A DNA stretch of 64,000 nucleotides from Geojedonia litorea (GCF_042654525.1 NZ_JBHSGP010000005.1:269958-333957); one strand, 5' to 3'; numbered from the stretch's first letter, positions 1 to 8,411 are shown. Notes: a model not told the origin generated them from the letters alone. Translations and numbers: made by a program.

Positions 1-1
1 T

Positions 2-883
2 GAAGATAGACGCATACATCAGTTAAAAGCTTATCAGGAACAGCAAAAGTTTATTGCAGATACCACAGCATTTATCGAACGTTTTAAAGGCACTTACTCC
101 AAAACCAATCAAGTCAACTCAAGAGAGCGTATGTTGGAAAAACTTGAAATTATTGAAGTTGATGAGATAGATACCTCGGCATTGAAGCTTCGTTTTCCGC
201 CTTCAATTCGTTCAGGTGATTATCCGGTTACTGTTAAAGATTTATCAAAATCCTACGATGATAAGGTGGTGTTTAAAAACGCGAATATGTCCATTTCCAG
301 AGGCGAAAAAGTCTCTTTTGTTGGACGTAATGGTGAAGGGAAATCGACCATGATCAAGGCCATCATGGGAGAAATAGATTTTCAAGGCCATTGCCAACTC
401 GGACATAATGTAAAAGTGGGGTATTTTGCCCAAAATCAGGCGGCTTTGCTCGATGAAGGCTTGACCATTTTTCAAACGGTTGATGAAGTTGCTGAAGGGG
501 ATATCCGAACACAAATCAAAAATATTCTTGGACGATTTATGTTCAAAGGTGACGATATTGATAAAAAAGTCAGTGTGTTGTCTGGTGGTGAAAAGACGCG
601 GTTGGCAATGGTAAAATTATTACTGGAGCCCGTAAATTTGCTTATTCTTGATGAGCCAACTAACCATTTAGACCTAAAATCTAAAGACGTTTTAAAAGAA
701 GCCTTACTTGATTTTGACGGAACACTTATCCTAGTTTCGCATGATAGGGACTTTTTGCAAGGTCTATCACAAAAGGTGTTTGAGTTTAAAGATCAACGTG
801 TCATAGAGCATTTTGAGACAATTGATGATTTCCTTGTTAGAAATAGAATTGAGAATTTAAAGCAAATCGATTTAAAAAAGTAA
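2..883 (+). CDS. ABC-F family ATP-binding protein, 5' end outside window
   Basis: The frame is open from the first bases, so only the last 293 residues are visible. They comprise the charged helical inter-domain linker (about residues 1-75) followed by the complete second ATPase domain. Walker A GRNGEGKST, the signature LSGGEKTRLA, Walker B LLILDEPTNHLD and the switch SHDRDFL are all present. There are no membrane segments, and the linker plus DEPTNHLD motif is diagnostic of ABC-F proteins. These bind the ribosomal E site and modulate translation. This one looks like the Uup/YdiF-type housekeeping branch rather than an antibiotic-resistance factor, but the subfamily cannot be fixed from a partial sequence. 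The ATG at position 131 is internal and not the start. Confidence 0.93.
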   Translation, partial: EDRRIHQLKAYQEQQKFIADTTAFIERFKGTYSKTNQVNSRERMLEKLEIIEVDEIDTSALKLRFPPSIRSGDYPVTVKDLSKSYDDKVVFKNANMSISRGEKVSFVGRNGEGKSTMIKAIMGEIDFQGHCQLGHNVKVGYFAQNQAALLDEGLTIFQTVDEVAEGDIRTQIKNILGRFMFKGDDIDKKVSVLSGGEKTRLAMVKLLLEPVNLLILDEPTNHLDLKSKDVLKEALLDFDGTLILVSHDRDFLQGLSQKVFEFKDQRVIEHFETIDDFLVRNRIENLKQIDLKK

Positions 884-917
884 AATGATTATCAAATTAA
901 AAAAATGATGTCATATT

Positions 918-947
918 TTGTTATTTACATAATGTAAAGTATATTTG
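918..947 (+). promoter_or_regulatory. Promoter with overlapping operator-like palindrome for the membrane protein/XRE pair
   Basis: TTG (918-920), 19 bases, then TATATTTG (940-947) matches the Bacteroidota sigma-A consensus TTG-N19-TAnnTTTG. The spacer holds a perfect 7-1-7 palindrome, TTTACATAATGTAAA (924-938). Downstream, the hexamer (T/C)TTGTC recurs at 944, 965 and 986, exactly 21 bases apart, with the last copy touching the ATG at 992. A dimeric repressor bound here would block RNA polymerase. The XRE protein encoded by the second gene is the natural candidate. The motif positions are read directly; autoregulation is inferred. Confidence 0.7.
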
Positions 948-991
948 TCATATAGTAAAGAAAATTTGTCTAAATAATAAATATACTTGTC

Positions 992-1438
992 ATGAAATTA
1001 CATAAATTAGAAGCCTGTGAACGCACCAAATTAGAGCGATTTTTAAATAAAGTCCAATTACCTCATCTTTATAAATCAATTGGTTTAGCAGTTGTACTCT
1101 TAAGTTTTATTGGGCTTACCATTATTAAATTCACTCAAGACAACCCTGATTGGGTAAGGCCACTATTAAGGCAAGGAATGCTCATTGGCTTACTTGTAAT
1201 ATCGCTTTCTAGAGAAAAAATTGAAGACGAATTGATTGAAACTTTAAGGTCTAAATCCTATGCTCTGGCATTTATTATAAGTGTGGTATATACAATGCTA
1301 CAACCCCTTGTTAACTATGTTGTTGATTTAATTTTGGTTGAAAAGGAAACTCCTAAAGATATAGGTTATGTACAGGTGTTACTATTTATGCTATTGATTC
1401 AAGTGATGTTTTTTGAACTTTTAAAACGAACTCGATAA
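992..1438 (+). CDS. Small integral membrane protein of an XRE-linked pair
   Basis: This 148-residue protein has a charged N-terminus of about 30 residues, then roughly four hydrophobic segments: IGLAVVLLSFIGLTII, an MLIGLLVIS stretch, the segment around SYALAFIISVVYTML, and VQVLLFMLLIQVMFFELL near the C-terminus. There is no cleavable signal peptide, so it should sit in the inner membrane. I do not recognise a named family. It shares one base with the next gene (TAATG), so the two are translationally coupled. Short multi-span proteins paired with a roughly 66-residue Cro/C1 regulator are common in Bacteroidota and Firmicutes. The membrane partner may be a sensor or a modulator of the regulator, but that is inference. 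Confidence 0.8.
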   Translation: MKLHKLEACERTKLERFLNKVQLPHLYKSIGLAVVLLSFIGLTIIKFTQDNPDWVRPLLRQGMLIGLLVISLSREKIEDELIETLRSKSYALAFIISVVYTMLQPLVNYVVDLILVEKETPKDIGYVQVLLFMLLIQVMFFELLKRTR

Positions 1439-1638
1439 TGGAAAATCGAATTAAAATTGAAAGAGCTATTCTAGACATTACTCAGGATGAATTAGCACAA
1501 AAAATAGGAGTTTCAAGACAAACTATCAATTCTATTGAAGCTAATAGGTATGTACCCTCAACGGTATTAGCTTTAAAACTTTCAGCAGTATTTAATAAGC
1601 CTGTTAACGATTTTTTTAAATTAACTGAAAATGATTAG
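1438..1638 (+). CDS. XRE-family helix-turn-helix transcriptional regulator (66 aa)
   Basis: The whole protein is one HTH_3 (Cro/C1) domain. ARAILDITQDELAQK-like helix 1/2 leads into the recognition helix region GVSRQTINSIEANRY, and the C-terminal helix contains the typical LALKLSAVFN and the FFKL ending. The length and the VSRQTINSIE core match the YozG/PlcR-like single-domain regulators. The start ATG overlaps the stop of the preceding membrane protein gene by one base. It probably binds the palindrome or the phased repeats upstream of the pair. There is no effector domain, so any signal must come from the membrane partner or another protein. Confidence 0.9.
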   Translation: MENRIKIERAILDITQDELAQKIGVSRQTINSIEANRYVPSTVLALKLSAVFNKPVNDFFKLTEND

Positions 1639-1693
1639 GCTTATTATATGGGTTGTTTTTTATCTAATTGAAATCACAGTTTTGGTTTTATAG
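1631..1693 (+). CDS. Possible 20-residue hydrophobic peptide overlapping the XRE stop
   Basis: An ATG eight bases before the end of the XRE stop codon opens a 20-codon frame ending at TAG 1691-1693. It encodes one almost uninterrupted hydrophobic segment with an Arg near the N-terminus. The overlap with the regulator would allow coupled translation. It could equally be a chance frame or the remnant of a longer membrane protein. The rest of the gap to 1841 shows no feature I can name. Confidence 0.2.
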   Translation: MIRLIIWVVFYLIEITVLVL

Positions 1694-1840
1694 CAGTTTA
1701 GGGTTAAATTTTATAGATATGTTAGTTTAAATATAAAACTGTGCTATTTAGATGAAGAATCTTCAATTCATCGATTAGACATCGAATATCAAACATTAAT
1801 TGTCTATTTTTAAAATCTCATTTTTTTAAATAGAACTCCA

Positions 1841-4800
1841 TTGAACTTTAAAATTGGTAAATTTTTACTCGCTCTAGGACTTTTTAATCTATTGATTACC
1901 TACGCGCAAAATAATGTGCCTCCAAATCTTAATGCTATTGGAGACCAGTTTTATTGTCCGTTAAGTCAAATTAAAATAGTTAGTGATTTTGATATTGTTG
2001 ACCCGGATGATAATGAAATCGATGAATTAAATATCCAGATTTCAACTGGGTACGAGAGTGGTCTAGATCAATTAATATTAACAGGCAGTCATCCCAACGT
2101 TCAAACTACCTGGAATGCTACTACAGGAAAACTTACCATGAATGGTGTAGGAGGGGCTTCAATGCTATATACCGATTTAATTGCAGCTGTTAAAGATGTT
2201 GTGTTTAGTAGCTCTTCAGCATCCGTTTCAGGTGAAAAGTTTTTTTCCTTCACAATTGGTGACGCCAACTACTTGCCTTCTACTGGGCATTATTATGAAT
2301 ATGTTCCTGCTTCAGGAATTACTTGGACAAATGCTAGAACGGCTGCAGCGGCGCGATCGTATTATGGATTGCAAGGGTATTTAGCGACCATAAGTTCAGT
2401 TGAAGAGGCACAATTATCTGGAGAACAAGCGGGAGGTGCAGGCTGGCTCGGCGGTACTGATGAGGCTGTTGAAGGTGTATGGCGATGGGTAACTGGCCCC
2501 GAGGCCGGAACCATCTTTTGGAATGGTGGAATTAACGGATCTACTCCAAATTTTGCTAATTGGAATACCAACGAACCTAACAATTGTTGTGGAGGCGAAG
2601 ATTACGTACATGTTACTTTTAATGTTGGTAATCCTGGGTCATGGAACGATTTGCCCAATCAAGGTGGTGGAGGCGATTATTTTCCTCAAGGCTATATTGT
2701 TGAATATGGAGGTATGCCAAATGATCCTGTTGTTGATATCTCTGCAAGCACAAAAATTAAAGTTCCTTCAATCGACACTATAACTGAAGCTTCAAATTGC
2801 GGTCCCGGTAGCGTGAATTTGGGAGCAAATGCGAGCGCTGGAAACGTAATTTGGTTTGATGTGCCAACGGGTGGCATGCAATTAGCAACCGGTTCTACTT
2901 TTACAACACCTACAATTAATTCTACTACAACGTATTATACACTAGCTTCGGTTAATGGATGTATAGAAGGTGCCAGAACACCAGTAACTGCAACTATTAA
3001 TGAAATCCCAACGATCACTTCGGTAAGCCCTGCTACCATATGTGATAGTGGTTCTGGAGTTTTAATGGCGACTGCTAATTTAGGGGTCATTAATTGGTAT
3101 GATAGTATGGTTGGAGGCGCTTTAATTGCGACAGGTAGCTCATTTACAACGCCTTCGATAACAGATACAACAACTTATTATGTTGATGCTATTTCAAACG
3201 GTTGTACCTCATCATCGCGCACTGCCGTGGCTCTAACGGTTCAAAAAACTACAGCGCCTACTGGAAGTAATTTACAGACGTTTTGTGATATTGATAATGC
3301 AACCATTGGTGATTTAACAGCATCAGGAAATTCTATTTCATGGTATGAGGCTGCTTCAGGAGGAACACCTTTAGCTTCTTCTGAAGCATTAATCTCTAAA
3401 ACCTACTATGCTTCACAAACTGAATTTGGTTGTGAAAGTGCAACAAGATTGGCAGTAGATGTCGTTGTATATGAAACAGTAATCCCAGTTCAGCCATCAG
3501 AAATACCAATGCTAAAATCCTGTGATTCTGCTTTGGATGGTGATGATACTAATGGTTTTACTGAATTTGATCTCACTTTGAACGAGTCTATACTATTGAA
3601 CGGTAACTCAAATACTGATTTTCAAGTGAATTATTTTACCGATGCTGGATACTCAAATCAAATAGCAAACCCAAATGCGTTTGTGAACACGGTTCAAAAT
3701 AATCAAACAATTTATGTGCGGATTGAGAATAAACTTGATAATTCTTGTTATTCAGATACGTCATTTTTGATTCAAGTTGATACTCTGCCTGTGATTAACA
3801 CTTCGGTTATTCTGAAAAACTGTGATGAAGATGGCGTTCCGGACGGATTTACGGATTTCAATTTGAACGAAGCTAATGCTTCAATTACAAATAACAATTC
3901 TTCGAACTTCGAAATCACTTTTTATTTGTCAAATGCCGATGCCAACTCAAAAACAAATACTGTTAATCCGTCACCATTCAATAACGCTACTTCTAACACT
4001 GTATATGTTAGGGTTGAAGATGTAAATGGATGTTTTAGAGTTTCCACCCTTAACTTACAAGTTTCCACAACCTCGTTTATACCGGGATATATGCAAACTA
4101 TAGAGGAATGTGATGACGATGATACTAATGATGGTCAATATCAATTTGATTTGACTACGGCATCAAACCAGTTTATAGCACAATTTCCATCGGGACAGAA
4201 TTTAAGTGTACATTACTATAGGAATTTAACTGATGCTCAATTAGAACAAAATGAAATTGTACCTGCAACTACTTATAGAAATGATACACCATATTCACAG
4301 ACCATTTATGTTCGTGTTGAAAGTGACGATAATGGGGATTGCTTTGGAATTGGTCCGCATTTGACTTTAATCGTTCGGCCACGACCCAATTTTCAAGTCG
4401 ATCAAAATGCAATTTATTGTTTAAATCAACAGCCAATTACACTTTACACTTATAATCCTGATGGTAATTACAGTTATGAATGGAAAGATGATAATGGTTC
4501 GGTCGTGAGTAATTTACCAACTGCAACAGTTAATTCTGGAGGAACTTATACCGTAATTGCGACTTCGAGTTACGGTTGTGATTCATTTCCTGTTTCGTTT
4601 AATGTTGTTGAATCGGCCATTGCAACACTAGATTTGAATGATGTGACCGTAGTTCAACTTTCAGATAACAATTCCATTACGATTGATACAACTAATCTCG
4701 GCATTGGAGATTATGAGTTTGCCTTGGATTTCAATAGTCCTGGAGCATTCCAATCTGAACCGTTTTTTGATCATGTCAGGGCCGGTAAACATACCATCTA

Positions 4801-5125
4801 TGTTCAAGACCGAAATGGCTGTGGTATTGTAGCATTAGAAGTATTTATAATGGGATTCCCAAAATTTTTTACTCCAAATAACGATGGGTTTAATGATACA
4901 TGGAACCTTGAAGGATTGGGTAATGAATATTCGCAACAATCTTCGGTTTATATTTATGATAGGTATGGCAAACTATTAAAGCAAATTAATCCAAAAGGTC
5001 AAGGCTGGAATGGAGCCTTTAATGGACAAATTATGGAAACTTCAGATTATTGGTTTTTGGCCGAACTTATTGACATTAATGGACAAGTGAGTACATACAG
5101 AGGCCATTTTACCTTAAAACGATAA
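1841..5125 (+). CDS. Secreted T9SS type-B protein with C-type lectin domain and Ig-like repeats
   Basis: This 1094-residue protein has a signal peptide (FLLALGLFNLLITYAQ, cleavage near residue 22). Residues about 148-290 form a C-type lectin fold: YYEYVP, WTNARTAAA, GYLATISS, AGWLGGTD, W..NEPNN and EDYVHV. The NEPNN triplet resembles a Ca/carbohydrate-binding EPN motif. Next come three Ig-like repeats with TTTYY cores, then three repeats containing FDLT/FNLN and TIYVRVE elements. The C-terminus is the type-B (CHU_C) sorting domain: FFTPNNDGFNDTW, YDRYGKLL, GWNG and DYWF. The protein is therefore exported and probably surface-attached as an adhesin. The start is TTG; no in-frame ATG exists between the upstream stop at 1811 and this codon. 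Confidence 0.9.
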   Translation: MNFKIGKFLLALGLFNLLITYAQNNVPPNLNAIGDQFYCPLSQIKIVSDFDIVDPDDNEIDELNIQISTGYESGLDQLILTGSHPNVQTTWNATTGKLTMNGVGGASMLYTDLIAAVKDVVFSSSSASVSGEKFFSFTIGDANYLPSTGHYYEYVPASGITWTNARTAAAARSYYGLQGYLATISSVEEAQLSGEQAGGAGWLGGTDEAVEGVWRWVTGPEAGTIFWNGGINGSTPNFANWNTNEPNNCCGGEDYVHVTFNVGNPGSWNDLPNQGGGGDYFPQGYIVEYGGMPNDPVVDISASTKIKVPSIDTITEASNCGPGSVNLGANASAGNVIWFDVPTGGMQLATGSTFTTPTINSTTTYYTLASVNGCIEGARTPVTATINEIPTITSVSPATICDSGSGVLMATANLGVINWYDSMVGGALIATGSSFTTPSITDTTTYYVDAISNGCTSSSRTAVALTVQKTTAPTGSNLQTFCDIDNATIGDLTASGNSISWYEAASGGTPLASSEALISKTYYASQTEFGCESATRLAVDVVVYETVIPVQPSEIPMLKSCDSALDGDDTNGFTEFDLTLNESILLNGNSNTDFQVNYFTDAGYSNQIANPNAFVNTVQNNQTIYVRIENKLDNSCYSDTSFLIQVDTLPVINTSVILKNCDEDGVPDGFTDFNLNEANASITNNNSSNFEITFYLSNADANSKTNTVNPSPFNNATSNTVYVRVEDVNGCFRVSTLNLQVSTTSFIPGYMQTIEECDDDDTNDGQYQFDLTTASNQFIAQFPSGQNLSVHYYRNLTDAQLEQNEIVPATTYRNDTPYSQTIYVRVESDDNGDCFGIGPHLTLIVRPRPNFQVDQNAIYCLNQQPITLYTYNPDGNYSYEWKDDNGSVVSNLPTATVNSGGTYTVIATSSYGCDSFPVSFNVVESAIATLDLNDVTVVQLSDNNSITIDTTNLGIGDYEFALDFNSPGAFQSEPFFDHVRAGKHTIYVQDRNGCGIVALEVFIMGFPKFFTPNNDGFNDTWNLEGLGNEYSQQSSVYIYDRYGKLLKQINPKGQGWNGAFNGQIMETSDYWFLAELIDINGQVSTYRGHFTLKR

Positions 5126-5130
5126 TGTTT

Positions 5131-5805
5131 TTATAAAAGTTTGATGGCTTTATGGATGCCTTGAGTTGCAGTTGCGGTAATGACTGTGATTTGGTTGCTA
5201 CTTTGTATGGCTGGTCTTGGGTCTATAAAATAAATTTTGGTTTCGGGCCTTACATAGTGCATCAAACTAGCAGCAGGATACACTTGCATGGAGGTGCCAA
5301 TAATGAGCAGTACATCTGCAGTTTCGCATATAGATATAGCTTTCGGAATCATAGGTACTGCTTCACCAAACCAAACAATATGTGGGCGTAATTGATAGCC
5401 ATTTGGGCAACTGTCTCCTAAATTTATATCGGTTTTCCAATCCATCACAGAATATTCATCAACCACGTTACGGGCTTTTAATAATTCACCATGTAAATGA
5501 ATGACATTGGAACTTCCTGCCCGTTCATGTAAATCATCTACATTTTGAGTGATAATGGTGACCTTGAATTTGTTTTCAAGATTGGCAAGTTCATAATGGG
5601 CACTATTGGGTTCAACTTCCAGTAATTGTCTTCGACGTTGATTGTAAAACTCCAACACTAATTCTGGATTTCTATCAAATGCTTCGGGTGTTGCTACATC
5701 AGTAACACTATGACCTTCCCAAAGACCATCAGCATCCCTAAAAGTTTTTAGTCCACTTTCGGCACTCATTCCAGCACCCGTAAGTACCACAATATGTTTT
5801 TTCAT
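5131..5805 (-). CDS. cobB: NAD-dependent protein deacylase, sirtuin class III
   Basis: This 224-residue Sir2 protein contains GAGMSAESGL (residues 10-19), FRDADGLWE, TQNVDDLHERAGS (86-98), HLHG with catalytic His105, the C-terminal GTSMQVYPAA and a final NAD-binding strand. FYNQRRR puts Tyr54 and Arg57 at the positions that let class III sirtuins bind succinyl or malonyl lysine, so desuccinylase/demalonylase activity is likely. It would act in the cytosol, releasing nicotinamide and O-acyl-ADP-ribose. An oddity is that there are only two cysteines in the protein and no CxxC pairs, so the usual structural zinc site is absent. The gene converges on the T9SS adhesin gene with five bases between stops. 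Confidence 0.92.
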   Translation of the reverse strand: MKKHIVVLTGAGMSAESGLKTFRDADGLWEGHSVTDVATPEAFDRNPELVLEFYNQRRRQLLEVEPNSAHYELANLENKFKVTIITQNVDDLHERAGSSNVIHLHGELLKARNVVDEYSVMDWKTDINLGDSCPNGYQLRPHIVWFGEAVPMIPKAISICETADVLLIIGTSMQVYPAASLMHYVRPETKIYFIDPRPAIQSSNQITVITATATQGIHKAIKLL

Positions 5806-5878
5806 ACATTAAAAATAGGTTTTGTGTTTTTGTCAAACAAATTTAATTGTACTGCCATTCTTTTTATATTTTAGAGGC

Positions 5879-6535
5879 ATGATTGAATTAAAACTTTTAA
5901 ACTATCTAGAATCGTTTCTTACTGAAAGCCGAAAGCAGCGTTTCAATCATGTTTTATCACAACGAACACGACATTTCACCGTCGCCACCGAGGACGTATA
6001 CCAACTCCATAACACCAGTGCGGTGATTAGGTCTTGTGATGTTTTTGGTATTCAGGATGTACGTATAATAGAAGAACGAAATACCAAACGCATTGATAGG
6101 GAAATTGCGATGGGAGCTCAAAAGTGGGTAGATTTACATCGATTCAATTCCGTAAAATCATGTATTGATGACTTAAAAAGTAAGGGGTATCAAATCGTTG
6201 CTACCACGCCACATACTAACGAATGCCTGTTACATGAGTTTGATGTTACTAAAAAATCATGTTTTTTCTTCGGTCGTGAAACAGAAGGATTGTCGGACGA
6301 AGTTTTAAACGCAGCAGATTGTTTTTTGAAAATTCCTATGTCTGGTTTTACTGAAAGTCTAAACATTTCAGTAAGCGCAGCAATCATATTACAACAAGTG
6401 ACTACTAAATTGAAACAAACGGATATTCAATGGCAACTTTCAGAGGATGAGCAGCTTGTAAAGAAATTAGATTGGATCCAAAAAACTTTGAAAAGCTATG
6501 ACGAAATAGTGAATAGATATAATCAGTTGCTTTAA
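5879..6535 (+). CDS. trmH: tRNA/rRNA ribose 2'-O-methyltransferase of the SpoU/TrmH family
   Basis: This 218-residue protein, counted from the ATG at 5879, begins IELKLLNYLESFLTE. An upstream extension would add a poorly conserved hydrophobic tail, so this ATG is preferred. SPOUT motif 1 is NTSAVIRSC (about 45-53), motif 2 FGRETEGLSDEV (131-142) and motif 3 MSGFTESLNIS (154-164), which builds the knotted SAM site. The N-terminal helix block and C-terminal extension fit TrmH, which methylates G18 in the D-loop of tRNA. It is divergent from the sirtuin gene with a short intergenic region. Family assignment is firm; the exact target nucleotide is inferred from family resemblance. Confidence 0.88.
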   Translation: MIELKLLNYLESFLTESRKQRFNHVLSQRTRHFTVATEDVYQLHNTSAVIRSCDVFGIQDVRIIEERNTKRIDREIAMGAQKWVDLHRFNSVKSCIDDLKSKGYQIVATTPHTNECLLHEFDVTKKSCFFFGRETEGLSDEVLNAADCFLKIPMSGFTESLNISVSAAIILQQVTTKLKQTDIQWQLSEDEQLVKKLDWIQKTLKSYDEIVNRYNQLL

Positions 6536-6575
6536 TTTTTCGTAATTTTAATAGCCTAATAAAATCTCTCGAATT

Positions 6576-7103
6576 ATGATGATCATTTTATATATCGTTA
6601 TCGGGCTTGCTATTTTAATCGCGATTCTAGCCTATGTAGCCCCTAAAACTTATGATGTTAGTAGAAGTATTGAAATAAATCGGCCTCTGGTAGATGTTTT
6701 TGAATATTTGAAACACATCAAGAAGCAAAATGACTGGTCGCCTTGGAAGAAAAAAGATCCTGACATGAAGCAAGAATTTTTGGGCACTGATGGAGAAGTT
6801 GGATTTATCTCTAAATGGGAAGGAAATAAAAATGTTGGTACTGGAGAGCAAGAAATAATTAATATTGTTCCCAATGAAAGAATTGATACCGAATTACGAT
6901 TTCTAAAACCATGGAAATCAACCTCAAATGGGTATTTAATAGTTAATGATTTAGGAAATAATACTACGAAAGTAGAATGGGGATTTTCAGGCAATAATCC
7001 TGTTCCGTTTAATATTTTTATGCTCTTTTTTAATTTCGAAAAAGCAGTAGGAAAAGATTTTGATGAAGGACTTACAAGTTTAAAAGAAGTTTTGGAACAT
7101 TAA
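6576..7103 (+). CDS. SRPBCC (START-like) family protein with N-terminal membrane anchor
   Basis: This 175-residue protein has one N-terminal transmembrane helix (IILYIVIGLAILIAILAYVA, residues 3-22) followed by a polyketide-cyclase/SRPBCC fold. Family hallmarks are the YDVSRSIEINRP strand, FEYLKHIKKQNDWSPW, FISKWEGN, and a C-terminal FEKAVGKDFDEGLTSLK helix. These helix-grip folds bind hydrophobic ligands, but the ligand is unknown here. The gene lies 40 bases after the methyltransferase gene and directly before a VOC-family pseudogene; SRPBCC and VOC genes are often neighbours in Flavobacteriia. Two adjacent ATG codons (6576 and 6579) are equally possible starts. Confidence 0.85.
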   Translation: MMIILYIVIGLAILIAILAYVAPKTYDVSRSIEINRPLVDVFEYLKHIKKQNDWSPWKKKDPDMKQEFLGTDGEVGFISKWEGNKNVGTGEQEIINIVPNERIDTELRFLKPWKSTSNGYLIVNDLGNNTTKVEWGFSGNNPVPFNIFMLFFNFEKAVGKDFDEGLTSLKEVLEH

Positions 7104-7114
7104 ATTAAATAAAA

Positions 7115-7489
7115 ATGAAAACAAATATGGTAGGTTGGTTTGAAATTCCTGTGAGTGACATGGAACGGGCCAAAGCCTTTTATGAAGCGGTTTTTCAAAT
7201 TGAAATCTAGGTGGTGGATTTTGGAGAATTATTAATGGGATGGTTTCCTAGTCGAGGAGAGGTATATGGTTCTCCTGGATCTTTGGTAAAACAAGAGACC
7301 TATATCCCTAGTAAGGAAGGTGCGTTATTATATTTTTCTTGTGTTGATTTAAAGGATGAACTAGGAAGAATTGAGGTTGCTGGAGGGAAGATTATACAGG
7401 CCAAAAAACAGATATCACCAGATTATGGCTATATGGGGGTATTTATTGATTCTGAAGGGAATAGGGTAGCCTTGCACTCTATGAAATAA
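7115..7489 (+). pseudogene. VOC (glyoxalase/bleomycin resistance) family protein interrupted by an in-frame TAG
   Basis: From ATG 7115 the frame reads MKTNMVGWFEIPVSDMERA..FYEAVFQIEI, then hits TAG at 7208-7210. It continues in the same frame as VDFGELLMGWFPSRGEVYG..SLVKQ and ends GVFIDSEGNRVALHS. Together this is one complete, roughly 124-residue vicinal-oxygen-chelate domain with a single nonsense codon after residue 31 and no frameshift. The second half cannot fold as an enzyme on its own. The GTG at 7211 directly after the stop might permit reinitiation. The lesion may be a real recent mutation or an assembly error. The rest of the sequence is undegraded, so inactivation, if real, is recent. 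Confidence 0.85.
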
Positions 7490-7499
7490 TGGGAGTTTT

Positions 7500-8279
7500 T
7501 TAAAATCTATTCGATTTACTACGGCTCAATACTTTGTATTCTTCATAGCATTCACTAATAGCATCTAACACCTGAAGGTCGTTCGCAGTTTCAATAAAAT
7601 CTCTTGAATAATTACATTGGTTGATGATTTCATCCAAATCGTAACGATCTACTTCTAACAATACCATTAGCATTTCACGATCAAATCTTGAAGCAAGTTG
7701 ATTTCTAATCTGATCGTCTTTTTTCATTTGTTTAAGCTTACGTAATTCATTTGGTTTTTTGCCAAACATGTTATATAAAAAATCGGCTGGATTAAATACG
7801 GCGCCCAATACTTTACTCACTGCATTTGGCGATCGATCCCCGCCTTCATATCCTTTATTTGAAAGTCCCGAAATACTGTACCTGTAATTACTTTGTAAAG
7901 GCACCTGTTTAACATCAACCTCTAAATAACCTGTTAATCGTAATTGATTAACTACAACTTCTTCTAATGCAAGTGCCAATTCAGTCATTTCAATTTGTGT
8001 TGCACCAAATTTCAACCAGTCGTTGGTAACCCTAACTTTAATGGATTTGTAACCTAAATATGAAAAATGTAAGGTGTCGTTTGCCTTCGCTATTATTTCG
8101 AAAGCACCTTTATCATCAGTAGAAGTTCCTTTTACCTGATTAAGGTTAACTATATTCACACTCTCGAGAGGCTCATTAGTTGTAGTACTTATAACAATTC
8201 CTTTTACTGTTGTTACTTCTTGTGCAAAACCAAAAATGGATACAAAGCATAGTAAAATGAATACGTACGTGCTTTTCAT
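7500..8279 (-). CDS. Secreted carboxypeptidase-regulatory-like domain protein
   Basis: This 259-residue protein carries a signal peptide (YVFILLCFVSIFGFA, cleavage after residue 19). Residues about 23-105 form a CarboxypepD_reg-like beta-sandwich: VKGIVISTTTNEPLESVNI, GTSTDDKGAFEI and HFSYLGYKSIKV. This is the same module found at the N-terminus of TonB receptors, but no plug or barrel follows. The C-terminal 150 residues are helical and charged (FGKKPNELRKLKQMKKDDQ, RDFIETANDLQVLDAISECY) and belong to a family restricted to Bacteroidota whose function I do not know. It is expected in the periplasm or associated with the outer membrane. The gene converges on the VOC pseudogene ten bases away. 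Confidence 0.85.
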   Translation of the reverse strand: MKSTYVFILLCFVSIFGFAQEVTTVKGIVISTTTNEPLESVNIVNLNQVKGTSTDDKGAFEIIAKANDTLHFSYLGYKSIKVRVTNDWLKFGATQIEMTELALALEEVVVNQLRLTGYLEVDVKQVPLQSNYRYSISGLSNKGYEGGDRSPNAVSKVLGAVFNPADFLYNMFGKKPNELRKLKQMKKDDQIRNQLASRFDREMLMVLLEVDRYDLDEIINQCNYSRDFIETANDLQVLDAISECYEEYKVLSRSKSNRF

Positions 8280-8371
8280 AGAATTTTATTAAGGTATAAA
8301 AGTAGTAAACAAAAAATAAATACGTGTTTTTGGTTTAAACTTTGACTTAAAATTAACAAGAGCGTTTAATT

Positions 8372-8403
8372 AAAAAGCCTTTAAATATTTTTTAAAGGCT
8401 TTT
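8372..8403 (-). terminator. Intrinsic terminator of the DEAD-box helicase gene
   Basis: AAAAGCCTTTAAA (8373-8385), a five-base loop, and the exact reverse complement TTTAAAGGCTTTT (8391-8403) form a 13-bp stem. On the minus strand it is followed by a T-rich run, eight bases after the helicase stop codon. Confidence 0.88.
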
Positions 8404-8411
8404 GTATAAGT

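Noticed and set aside
1438..1638. Toxin-antitoxin module (XRE antitoxin with the upstream gene as toxin)
   Set aside because: The partner is a multi-span membrane protein without any toxin-family motif. The gene order and length fit a regulator/membrane protein pair better.
7211..7489. Independent 92-residue protein starting at GTG 7211
   Set aside because: It is the in-frame continuation of the VOC domain after a TAG and lacks the first third of the fold.
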